From positions 1 to 64,000 of the forward strand of contig JBDTAC010000001.1 in assembly GCA_039924845.1 (NCBI GenBank): DNA of 64,000 bases, in the 5' to 3' direction. The first letter of the stretch is position 1. Every line of letters starts with the position of its first letter. The position numbers and the translations under genes were made by a program. The notes beneath the pieces were generated by a model. It was not told the origin of the DNA and did no database searches. It worked only from the letters and a program-made list of their open reading frames with translations. Source of the stretch: Bacteroidia bacterium. Its GTDB lineage: Bacteria > Bacteroidota > Bacteroidia > DATLTG01. Positions 56,080 to 63,581 of the stretch are shown here, one piece after another.

Positions 56080-56379
56080 ATGATAATATACAACGTTACC
56101 ATCAACATTGAAAACGAAGTGCACGACGAATGGTTGAAATGGATGCGCGAAGTGCACATTCCAGATGTGATGAAGACAGGCTGTTTTGTAGAAAATAAAC
56201 TCTGCAGAGTGTTGGTAGAGGAAGAAACAGGAACGACGTATTCTTTCCAATATACGAGTAAAACAATGGACGATTATTTGAACTATAAAAAGCAGCATGC
56301 AGCGCGTTTGCAAAAAGACGTAAGCGAAAAATTCGCTAATAAATTTGTCGCTTTTCGTACATTATTAGAAGTGCTTTAG
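56080..56379 (+). CDS. DUF4286 family protein
   Basis: A 99-residue protein (MIIYNVTINIENEVHDEWL, YSFQYTSKTMDDYLNYK) of the ferredoxin-like dimeric alpha/beta type. Function unknown; it is usually found next to rsmA in Bacteroidota, as here. Confidence 0.85.
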   Translation: MIIYNVTINIENEVHDEWLKWMREVHIPDVMKTGCFVENKLCRVLVEEETGTTYSFQYTSKTMDDYLNYKKQHAARLQKDVSEKFANKFVAFRTLLEVL

Positions 56380-56421
56380 GAAAATTATTTTTTCAAAAAC
56401 ATATTTTTAAATTTCATAGAT

Positions 56422-57201
56422 GTGACTTTCGTTAAAGCAAAAAAACACCTCGGACAACATTTTCTGAAAGACGAAAATATTGCACACAAAATCGTGAATA
56501 GCTTGTCGGGAGAGGGTTACACGAATGTGTTAGAAATTGGTCCGGGCATGGGTGTGCTCACTCAATTTTTATTTCAAGAAAAAAAATTCGAAACATCCAT
56601 CATCGATATTGATCGCGAATCCATTGATTTTTTAAAAAAGAAATTCCCGTCATTCGAAAAAAAAATTCTGGAAGGCGATTTTTTACAACTGGATTTGAAA
56701 ATGCTTTTCAGCGATTCTTTCGCTGTTATCGGCAATTTTCCATACAATATTTCTTCTCAAATTTTATTCAAAGTATTAGAAAATAGAAACCAAGTAGTGG
56801 AAACGGTTGGGATGTTTCAGAAAGAAGTGGCAGAACGAATTGCCGCGAAAACACGTACCAAAGCGTACGGAATTCTCAGCGTTTTGGTACAAGCATTTTT
56901 TGATGTAGATTATTTATTTACCGTCAATGAAAATGTTTTTAATCCGCCGCCAAAGGTCAAATCGGCGGTGATTCGTTTGAGAAGAAAAGCCAATTTTCAA
57001 TTGGGTTGCGATGAAAAATTATTTTTCGACGTGGTGAAAACAGGATTCAATCAGCGTCGCAAAATGCTGCGAAACGGATTGAGTAAATTTACCTTTTCGG
57101 AAGAAAATAAAACACATAAATATTTTACACAACGTGCCGAAGAGCTTTCTGTTGCTGAATTTTCGGAAATAACGAATTGGATTAGTGCTTCGAAAAAATA
57201 A
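56422..57201 (+). CDS. rsmA: 16S rRNA dimethyladenosine transferase RsmA (KsgA)
   Basis: A 259-residue SAM-dependent enzyme that dimethylates two adjacent adenines in 16S helix 45. It has the GQHFLKDENIA start region, SAM motif EIGPGMGVLT, and catalytic GNFPYNISSQ. Translation must start at GTG 56422, because the nearby ATG at 56420 runs straight into TGA. The gene ends Ser-Lys-Lys-stop inside an AT palindrome (57187-57213), and 56380-56398 holds another copy upstream. Confidence 0.97.
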   Translation: MTFVKAKKHLGQHFLKDENIAHKIVNSLSGEGYTNVLEIGPGMGVLTQFLFQEKKFETSIIDIDRESIDFLKKKFPSFEKKILEGDFLQLDLKMLFSDSFAVIGNFPYNISSQILFKVLENRNQVVETVGMFQKEVAERIAAKTRTKAYGILSVLVQAFFDVDYLFTVNENVFNPPPKVKSAVIRLRRKANFQLGCDEKLFFDVVKTGFNQRRKMLRNGLSKFTFSEENKTHKYFTQRAEELSVAEFSEITNWISASKK

Positions 57202-57213
57202 TTTTTTGAACGC
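57187..57213. repeat. AT palindrome supplying the rsmA stop
   Basis: CTTCGAAAAAATAATTTTTT core followed by GAACGC and a T-run; the TAA at its centre is the rsmA stop. Confidence 0.8.
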
Positions 57214-57251
57214 TTTTTTATTTAGAATATCTTTACAGAAAATTTTATTTT

Positions 57252-58427
57252 ATGATTTCTTTTGACAATACTGAAATTGCCTTTTCCGGAAAAACGGCTA
57301 CCGATTTAAACCGTTCGTATTGGCTTTTCAAAATGGTGAGCAATATGCGTTTGGTGAAGATTGGAAAATCGCTGACCACTTTCGCAATTAACTTTCATTT
57401 GCCGATTAAAAGCATTATTAAAGCCACTATTTTCAAGCAATTTTGTGGCGGCGAAACCATCGCGGAATGCGATCACACGATTGAAGTTTTACAAAAATAC
57501 AAGGTCGGAACTATTTTAGATTATTCGGTAGAAGGCAAGAAAAGTGAAAAAGATTTAGAAGCCACAACGCTGGAAACTATTGCTACAATTGAAAAGGCAA
57601 AAAATAATTCCGGAATTCCTTTTTGTGTTTTCAAAGTTACGGGCATTGCACGTTTTGATTTACTGGAAAAATATGAGACGGAAAACGGTTTAACAGAATC
57701 TGAAAAAAAAGATTTTGAGATTATTAAAAATCGCGTGAAACGTATTTGCAAAGCAGCTTTCGAAGCATCCGTTTCTATTTTTATAGATGCAGAAGAAAGT
57801 TGGATTCAAAAAGCAATTGACGATTTAGCTGACGAAATGATGGCTTTGTACAATCATGAAAAAGCAATTATTTACAATACCTTTCAGCTTTATAGAACAG
57901 ATCGTTTGAATTTTTTAAAACGGTCTTTGGAAAATGCGCGCTCGAAAAATTATTTTTTGGGAGCTAAATTAGTGCGTGGTGCTTACATGGAAAAAGAGCG
58001 TTTGCGTGCGGCTCAGAAAAATAGTATTTCGCCGATTCATGAAAACAAAATAAATGCAGACAAAGATTACGATGCGGCACTTTCATTTTGTGTGGAAAAT
58101 ATCGCATCAATTTCTTTTTGTGCCGGAACGCACAACGAAAAAAGTTCCATGTATTTAGCGCAATTGATGCAAGAAAAAGGAATTACTCTTTCGGATAAAC
58201 GAATTTATTTTTCGCAACTTTTTGGGATGAGCGATCACATCAGTTTTAATCTCGCCAACGGTGGATACAATGTGGCGAAATATGTGCCTTACGGACCAGT
58301 GAAAGAAGTGTTGCCGTATTTGATTCGGCGGGCACAAGAAAATACTTCGGTAAAAGGACAAACCGGCAGAGAGCTTGGTTTGATTATTAAAGAAAAAGCG
58401 CGGCGAAAAAAAGAAGGCTCAAAATAA
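57252..58427 (+). CDS. Proline dehydrogenase
   Basis: A 391-residue FAD-dependent monofunctional PRODH that oxidises proline to pyrroline-5-carboxylate. TIM-barrel motifs: KLVRGAYMEKER (Lys/Arg near the flavin), FCAGTHNEKS and the C-terminal RRAQENTSVKGQTGRE (substrate carboxylate-binding Arg pair). The partner dehydrogenase is not in the window. An AT palindrome gives SKNYFLG just before KLVRGAY. Convergent with the next gene, one base apart. Confidence 0.95.
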   Translation: MISFDNTEIAFSGKTATDLNRSYWLFKMVSNMRLVKIGKSLTTFAINFHLPIKSIIKATIFKQFCGGETIAECDHTIEVLQKYKVGTILDYSVEGKKSEKDLEATTLETIATIEKAKNNSGIPFCVFKVTGIARFDLLEKYETENGLTESEKKDFEIIKNRVKRICKAAFEASVSIFIDAEESWIQKAIDDLADEMMALYNHEKAIIYNTFQLYRTDRLNFLKRSLENARSKNYFLGAKLVRGAYMEKERLRAAQKNSISPIHENKINADKDYDAALSFCVENIASISFCAGTHNEKSSMYLAQLMQEKGITLSDKRIYFSQLFGMSDHISFNLANGGYNVAKYVPYGPVKEVLPYLIRRAQENTSVKGQTGRELGLIIKEKARRKKEGSK

Positions 58428-58428
58428 T

Positions 58429-58833
58429 TTACTTACAACCGCAATTTTCGTTTTTCATTTTCAGATTTTGCACATATAAAACGCGCGTAATCGAATCGAA
58501 ATTGTCAATGCAATACACGCGCAGCGAATCGCCTTTCTTGGTGATTCCGTCAATGGCATAACTCGGATGCGGCTTGGCAAATTCCTTACTCGCTTTAAAA
58601 TTTATTTTTCCGTTGTAAAAAATTTCTTGTACGGCAGCCGTATCAATGTGTTCGCATTTCATTAAACACGTGGCGCTGTCGGAGTACAATCTTGTTTGTA
58701 TTGCTAATTGATCTAATTTCACCGTTCCGGGCGTCATCATGCGACAACCACGGTTTCTGAAAATCATTACCACAGACAAAGTACCGAGAAGAATCCCGAC
58801 AAAATACAAACGCACTCTTCTCGCAAACGTCAT
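58429..58833 (-). CDS. DUF4258-like membrane-anchored protein
   Basis: A 134-residue protein with one N-terminal TM helix (LYFVGILLGTLSVVMIF) and a soluble domain resembling DUF4258 (AVQEIFYNGKINFKASKE, YAIDGITKKGDSLRVYC). The C-terminus is a Cys-rich NCGCK. Function unknown. Confidence 0.7.
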   Translation of the reverse strand: MTFARRVRLYFVGILLGTLSVVMIFRNRGCRMMTPGTVKLDQLAIQTRLYSDSATCLMKCEHIDTAAVQEIFYNGKINFKASKEFAKPHPSYAIDGITKKGDSLRVYCIDNFDSITRVLYVQNLKMKNENCGCK

Positions 58834-59172
58834 CCTAAAATTTATTTTTCGAAGGTGAAATTACTATTAAATAATTGACAATGGAGAATGCAAAATTGAT
58901 TTGAAGGTTAGATAGGTGCTGTTTTTTCCTTTGCGCAGATTCCGTATCATTAAGTATGTCCACTCATGTCGTACTCCAAACTGTCCAATGCACAACTGTA
59001 AATTTAACAGAATGCAGTTTTGTCATAAAGAATATAAAAAATGTCATTTTGGGAAAGTAATTACCACTTTATATTTCTGTCATTTTGTCGGTTTTTATTA
59101 CTTGGTATTTATTTTGAAAAGGTGAAAAATGAATTTTTAAAATAAGTATTAACCAATTAAAACCTAAGAGCC
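58834..59172 (+). promoter_or_regulatory. hsp20 upstream region with TGTCA repeats
   Basis: No gene is seen in this 339-base gap. TGTCATTTTG occurs at 59042-59051 and again at 59078-59087, and TGTCATAAAG at 59021-59030. They stand ahead of the small heat-shock gene and could be operator sites (inference). TGGTATTTATTTTGAA at 59103-59118 loosely resembles a sigma-54 -24/-12 promoter. Confidence 0.4.
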
Positions 59173-59631
59173 ATGTCACTAATTAAATGGACAAAACCCT
59201 CAAACGGGTTAACAAAAAGGCAAGACCTGATGATGCCTTCTATGGAGAACTTACTAAGTAATTTCTTCAACGATGATTTAGGATTTGGGGACTATGCAGG
59301 TTACGTTCCTACAGTAAATATCACCGAAAGCGAAAAGGCATACGGTATTGAAGTTTCTGCTCCGGGATTTGAGAAAAATGATTTCAATCTGAGAGTTGAA
59401 GACGGAGTGCTTACTGTTTCTGGTGAGCATAAAATGGAAAAGAACGAAGAAAAGAAAAACTTTGTTCGCAAAGAATTCAACTATGGTTCGTTTTCTCGCA
59501 GCTTCAATCTGATTGATTTGGTTGACGAAGAAAAGATTGATGCTAAGTATGAGAGCGGAATTCTAAAGTTGGAGCTTCCGAAAAACGAGAAAGCAAAAGC
59601 GCAGAATGTAAGGGAAATTAAGATTTCCTAA
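59173..59631 (+). CDS. Small heat shock protein, Hsp20/alpha-crystallin family
   Basis: A 152-residue ATP-independent holdase. The alpha-crystallin domain spans about residues 40-140, with the ESGILKLELPKNEK signature (about 128). The N-terminal arm has the MPSMENLLSNFFND pattern usual in Bacteroidota Hsp20. It has its own long upstream region with repeats and stands alone. Confidence 0.95.
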   Translation: MSLIKWTKPSNGLTKRQDLMMPSMENLLSNFFNDDLGFGDYAGYVPTVNITESEKAYGIEVSAPGFEKNDFNLRVEDGVLTVSGEHKMEKNEEKKNFVRKEFNYGSFSRSFNLIDLVDEEKIDAKYESGILKLELPKNEKAKAQNVREIKIS

Positions 59632-59756
59632 GCTCGGGCTTTAAAGTCTTTGTAATATTATTTTCCTATTACACCAAACTTGATGCGTGGTAGAATGTAT
59701 GAATAACCACTTAAACCCCAATGTATCCTGCCGCGTGTTGTGCGTTCGTAGTTTTT

Positions 59757-60270
59757 TTAGTTGTCATCATTAATATCTAATTGATATTTATAAAGAAGTC
59801 CTTCAAGTTGAAATGCAGAAAACTTTGCTTTTTTCAATTTATTAAATTCAGGGTTTATCGAAAAGTTGCTTGCACTTCTAAAGTCGGCTTTTTCAAGTAT
59901 GGTTCTGGAAAATATTGCTCCCGTCAAATCTGATTTAGTAAAATGAGCAGAGCTTAAGTCTGTTTCAGTGAAATCTACTTCTTTCAACGAACACTGCAAA
60001 AACTTTGTATTTTTTAATTTGGTTCCATAAAAAGTACAATAATCCATAATGCAATTGTCGAAGCTAAATGAAAACATAAATTTGTCGCATCGGGTAAAAT
60101 CAACACCTAAAATCTTACAATTTTTAAAAGTTGCATTTCTAAATCCAGCATCATAAATTGTTGTCATCGAAAAATTACAATTGTCAAAAGAGCAATCATC
60201 AAATTTATTAGTTTGCAAATCACTTTTGGCGAAATTACATCCATTAAATGTACACTTATTAAAATCCCTG
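59757..60270 (-). CDS. Pentapeptide-repeat protein, 5' end lost or fused
   Basis: Residues follow the A(D/N)LxX pentapeptide pattern (NKCTFNGCNFAKSDLQTNKF, CSLKEVDFTETDLSSAHFTK), which forms a right-handed quadrilateral beta-helix. The frame is open from about 60326 but has no ATG; the first usable start is TTG at 60218, which would cut repeats off. The repeat homology begins about 60270, right after a Bro-N remnant in the same frame. I take it as a 5'-truncated gene. Expression is uncertain. Confidence 0.65.
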
Positions 60271-60521
60271 TTTCTTAAGATCTTTGCTGTATAGTCTGTA
60301 AAATTTGCCGTCTGCCGATTCCATTTTCAGTTGGTTACAATTTGTAACCAACTGATTCCTTCCTTTGAGAGCCTACGTTTTAGAATTTTCCAATAATTTC
60401 TTGGATTAGGACTATCTGTTAAAACACCAATTACATCCGTAACCGACAAATACCATTTTTCTTCTGTATCATTCCAAGCGGTGCGTATTTTGTTGTGTTC
60501 AAATAATTTTACGTTACTCAT
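60271..60521 (-). pseudogene. Bro-N (antirepressor/DinD-like) domain remnant with frameshifts
   Basis: From ATG 60521 the frame gives the Bro-N start (KIRTAWNDTEEKWYLSVTDV, DSPNPRNYWKILKRRLSKEG) and stops at 60327. Inserting one base after the GGA of KEG restores QLVTNCNQLKMESADGKFYR in the next frame, the expected continuation. A further shift gives TDYTAKILR, like the Bro TDVADTxxILR. Homology then ends and pentapeptide repeats begin. The gene is broken by at least one, probably two, small indels and a 3' deletion. Confidence 0.75.
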
Positions 60522-60653
60522 TTTCTGCTATACTTTTAAAAATCCCAACTCATACTGAAAAATTATTTTTTTATAAAGAGAAATAGCTACGCCACGTTTT
60601 GACGCAGTTGCGTTCTACTTTTGCTTTCAGTATTCACAAAAACAGTAAACAAA

Positions 60654-60971
60654 ATGAAAATAACATCTGAAAAATGGGAAGAAAAAAAACGCTTGGAGCT
60701 AATCGAAAAGAAAATAGACATTCAAAAAAAGCGATTGGAAATTCGTAAAGAAAAGATAGAAGTAAAGAAACAAGAGATTAAAAAAACAGATGCAGATGAG
60801 CAAATGCTGCTGATTCTGAAGGTGGACATGTTGAATAAAATATTGAGCAACTTTAGTATTGACGAAGCAAAAACTCTTTTCGGAAGTGAACCTGTTTTCA
60901 AAAATACATTTTCTGAAAATGAAAGTGTAGCAGTGAAAGCAAAATTGATGGAAATTATAAAACGGTTTTAA
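60654..60971 (+). CDS. Hypothetical coiled-coil protein, 105 aa
   Basis: Start chosen at ATG 60654 (MKITSEKWEEKKR) rather than the upstream TTG. Residues about 8-45 are a highly charged Lys/Glu helix (KKRLELIEKKIDIQKKRLEI), probably coiled coil; the rest is helical. Not recognised. It lies in the accessory stretch. Confidence 0.55.
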   Translation: MKITSEKWEEKKRLELIEKKIDIQKKRLEIRKEKIEVKKQEIKKTDADEQMLLILKVDMLNKILSNFSIDEAKTLFGSEPVFKNTFSENESVAVKAKLMEIIKRF

Positions 60972-61040
60972 TCTTTTTTGTCTGCGACACAGTTTGGCTG
61001 AGTTGCCAAGTATTTTTGTAATTGAATATTAAAAATAGTG

Positions 61041-61469
61041 ATGAAAAATTTGTACGAATTATTGGAGATTGTATATAAGACTCAGATCAACTTTGTTAAT
61101 GTATTTGAAGATAACAAAATTTATATTTTTTGCTCAAAATCATTTTACGATTATTTTGGAGAAGTGCCTGATGCGGTTGAATTACGAGGTGTTGATTTTA
61201 AAAAAGCGAAACAATGGATAGAAAAAGAATTAGCAGATCAAATCCATAAAAAAAAAACAAGAGAAGTACTTAATTTGAATATCGGGAAACGAGATAATTT
61301 AAGTGTTTTGTTTGTAATGAAAAACAAGATGTTAATAGAGATTCAAAATGATGAAATGCAGCTATTTTATGTGCAGAAAAATCATGCAAAAATTAGAGAA
61401 CTGATTGATAAAATGATTCCTGAAATAAGGGCAACAAAAAAAATAACCGAGAAGCCGAAAACGGAATAG
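61041..61469 (+). CDS. Hypothetical protein, 142 aa
   Basis: ATG 61041 preferred over GTG 61038. A mixed alpha/beta protein (NFVNVFEDNKIYIFCSKSFY, LIDKMIPEIRATKK) with no signal peptide and no family I can name. It lies 27 bases before the zinc-knuckle gene and in the same direction. Confidence 0.55.
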   Translation: MKNLYELLEIVYKTQINFVNVFEDNKIYIFCSKSFYDYFGEVPDAVELRGVDFKKAKQWIEKELADQIHKKKTREVLNLNIGKRDNLSVLFVMKNKMLIEIQNDEMQLFYVQKNHAKIRELIDKMIPEIRATKKITEKPKTE

Positions 61470-61496
61470 AGTAGGCAAAAAATAAAATTCAAAATA

Positions 61497-61751
61497 ATGG
61501 CACAAAATTTTTATTGCGAACACTGTGGAAGTAAAGCTCCCAGCGTTGCAGGTTTAACTGGCGGTTTTTGTTCCCGTCATCCAAATGGGGCTAACAAAGG
61601 GAAACATTCGCTGTATCAAGGAAGCGAAAAATCGCATTACACGTGTAAATATTGCGGAACAAATGCTTCCAGTATTGCGGGTTTAACAGGAGGTTTTTGT
61701 GTTCGTCATCCAAGCGGAGCAAACAAAGGACATCACTCTCCAGCTTTATGA
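61497..61751 (+). CDS. Double zinc-knuckle protein, 84 aa
   Basis: Two near-identical 43-residue units. Each has CxxC (Cys7/Cys10; Cys50/Cys53), then 14 residues on a Cys and His (Cys25/His28; Cys68/His71), and the shared string AGLTGGFCxRHPxGANKG. Cys3-His would bind one zinc per unit. It resembles a zinc-ribbon nucleic-acid-binding module, but I know no named family. Its TGA overlaps the ATG of the exonuclease gene (ATGA), so the two are probably made together. Confidence 0.7.
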   Translation: MAQNFYCEHCGSKAPSVAGLTGGFCSRHPNGANKGKHSLYQGSEKSHYTCKYCGTNASSIAGLTGGFCVRHPSGANKGHHSPAL

Positions 61752-62245
61752 TGAACGATACATTTACAGCCATTGATTTTGAAACCGCGCAAGGCAAGCG
61801 TTGGAGCATTTGTCAAATAGGTTTGGTGCGTGTGGAAAATGGAATTATTAAAAACAAAATTTCTATTTTGGTTCAACCGCCAACAAATTATTATTGGGAT
61901 AGGTTTATTGATATTCACGGAATAACGCCCGAACAAACGGCAAATGCGCCAACCTTCGATAAAATTTGGGAACAAGTAAAACCATTTATCGAAAACCAAC
62001 ACGTAGTTGCTCACAATGGTTTTGCTTTTGATTTCCATTGCTTGAAACAAACCTTAGCTTATTATGACTTGGCTGAACCGAAGTTTAAGGGACATTGCAC
62101 GTACCGAATTTTCGGAAATAATTTGGCTGACTTATGTGAAAAGTATAAAATTCCTTTGAATCATCACGATGCTTTAAGCGATGCAATGGCTTGTGCGAAA
62201 CTTTTTAAATTACATCTTGAAGAGGATTGTGTCGGATTAAAATAA
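61748..62245 (+). CDS. DEDDh 3'-5' exonuclease
   Basis: A 165-residue (or 164 from the second ATG at 61751) exonuclease of the DnaQ/ExoX type. Counting from the second ATG, metal ligands are Asp9 and Glu11 (AIDFETA), Asp94 (HNGFAFDFH) and the His139-x4-Asp144 motif (NHHDALSD). It would trim DNA or RNA from the 3' end. Four-base overlap with the zinc-knuckle gene. The upstream in-frame extension lies within that gene and is not used. Confidence 0.88.
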   Translation: MMNDTFTAIDFETAQGKRWSICQIGLVRVENGIIKNKISILVQPPTNYYWDRFIDIHGITPEQTANAPTFDKIWEQVKPFIENQHVVAHNGFAFDFHCLKQTLAYYDLAEPKFKGHCTYRIFGNNLADLCEKYKIPLNHHDALSDAMACAKLFKLHLEEDCVGLK

Positions 62246-62252
62246 TTTTTTT

Positions 62253-62736
62253 ATGACTGATAAAATTAAATTCCTTTCTAATCTAAATAAAGTGTTAACG
62301 CTATTAGAAAAGGAAATCATAGAACGTGTAATAGTATGTTTGGAAACTGGAGAAAAAGAGTTAAAAGATAAATATGCTTTTACAACAGATTATGAAGTGG
62401 AAGCTAAAGTAGCATATTATTTAAAAAAAGGAAACTGAGCCGGTTCACTGTTTTCGGACATCTTACAATTATGAACAGATCATCGTAAATAAAGATTATG
62501 GACTATTTTTAGATAATGGGAAAGGAAATTATTGGCATAGAGAAAGTTTTATGCCATTGTTAAATGCGCCTTATTGTTATTTAATGCACGATGTGATGGA
62601 TCATTCCGGTTTATATACGAAAAATAAAATATTCAAATTAGATGGAATTTGGGCTGACGTTGTATTTACAAATCAGAAAGCAATAAAAATTAATAAAGAT
62701 GGAAGTAGTAGTGTAATTAAAAGTAACAGCGAATAA
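62253..62736 (+). pseudogene. Hypothetical gene split by a frameshift in an A-run
   Basis: The first part (62253-62438, 61 codons, MTDKIKFLSNLNKVLTLLEK...) ends soon after a run of seven A's at 62423-62429. With six A's the frame would continue as ETEPVHCFRTSYNYEQIIVN and run to 62736 (FKLDGIWADVVFTNQ), giving one protein of about 160 residues. So either the gene is broken, or slippage or a sequencing error is involved. No family recognised. Confidence 0.6.
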
Positions 62737-62775
62737 AACAATAAACTAACTAAAACTCCTGACTAAAACTAAATT

Positions 62776-63357
62776 TTGGACACCATTCATATAAATTTCT
62801 TTGGCATTGCTTGTCGTGTTATTAAAGGGAAATTTAATGAGCGAACGTGGGAAAAATTTAAAACAGGAGCTAACAAAATAGGCATTAATTTGGAAGAAGT
62901 TATTTTTGAAAAATATTTTTTTGAAACCCTGAAAATTCCTAAGCTTAATACTTGGTCCGATTTGGGAAACCAATTAAACAGTTACGGTTTAATGGATTGT
63001 TACCAAAGCAGCATCGAAATACGAATTAACAACAGACAAAAAAGAAAACTTTTTTTGGCAGACATTTCTAACGAGCAACTTCTTTTTCCGCTTTACGAAA
63101 CAAGCATTTCGGTAATTGATATTTCTGCCTTTAAAGCGGGCAGTTTAATAGCGATAGAAAAAGAAATTGGAACCATTGCCAGTTATAAATTTGAAACCGA
63201 TAACTTTTCGCTTAACCAATTACAATTTACACTTCAGTCCATTATTATTCACAAAAATTTAAAGATTCAGCTTTTAGCAAAACTTGCCTATAAAGGAGTG
63301 GAATTAATAAGCAAAAAGCAGGACACCTTGGTTAAGGAACGCTTTGTTTTGATGTAG
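62776..63357 (+). CDS. Hypothetical protein, 193 aa, probable TTG start
   Basis: No ATG lies near the 5' end: the frame opens after TAA at 62770 and the first plausible start is TTG 62776 (MDTIHINFFGIACRV). Mixed alpha/beta, no signal peptide, ends KERFVLM. Not recognised. A loose AT palindrome (about 62896-62920) reads EKYFFET. It probably forms a unit with the next two small genes. Confidence 0.5.
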   Translation: MDTIHINFFGIACRVIKGKFNERTWEKFKTGANKIGINLEEVIFEKYFFETLKIPKLNTWSDLGNQLNSYGLMDCYQSSIEIRINNRQKRKLFLADISNEQLLFPLYETSISVIDISAFKAGSLIAIEKEIGTIASYKFETDNFSLNQLQFTLQSIIIHKNLKIQLLAKLAYKGVELISKKQDTLVKERFVLM

Positions 63358-63408
63358 AAATATAAATTACCTTTGAAAAAATAATTTTAAAAACTAAATA
63401 GAAATAAC

Positions 63409-63543
63409 ATGAGAGAAGTAGAAAAAAAATGTGAAGAAGATTGCGATCCAGAACAATATTTTTTTAATGGGGTTGAATGGGAATGTCCAAATTGCGACCG
63501 TACATGGGATGATGACGATTTGGTAATTGATGAAGAAGAATAA
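63409..63543 (+). CDS. Small acidic Cys4 protein, 44 aa
   Basis: A 44-residue ORF with Cys8-x3-Cys12 and Cys26-x2-Cys29 (WECPNCDRTW) and an acidic tail (DDDDLVIDEEE). It could bind one metal ion. Too short for most gene finders. It lies 38 bases before a nuclease-like gene. Role unknown. Confidence 0.5.
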   Translation: MREVEKKCEEDCDPEQYFFNGVEWECPNCDRTWDDDDLVIDEEE

Positions 63544-63581
63544 TTTTTTTACATTAAACTATATCGTTACCTCAATTTAAT

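Noticed and set aside
61652-61747. N-terminal extension of the exonuclease
   Set aside because: It lies within the zinc-knuckle gene in another frame; the family fold starts at the ATGs at 61748/61751.
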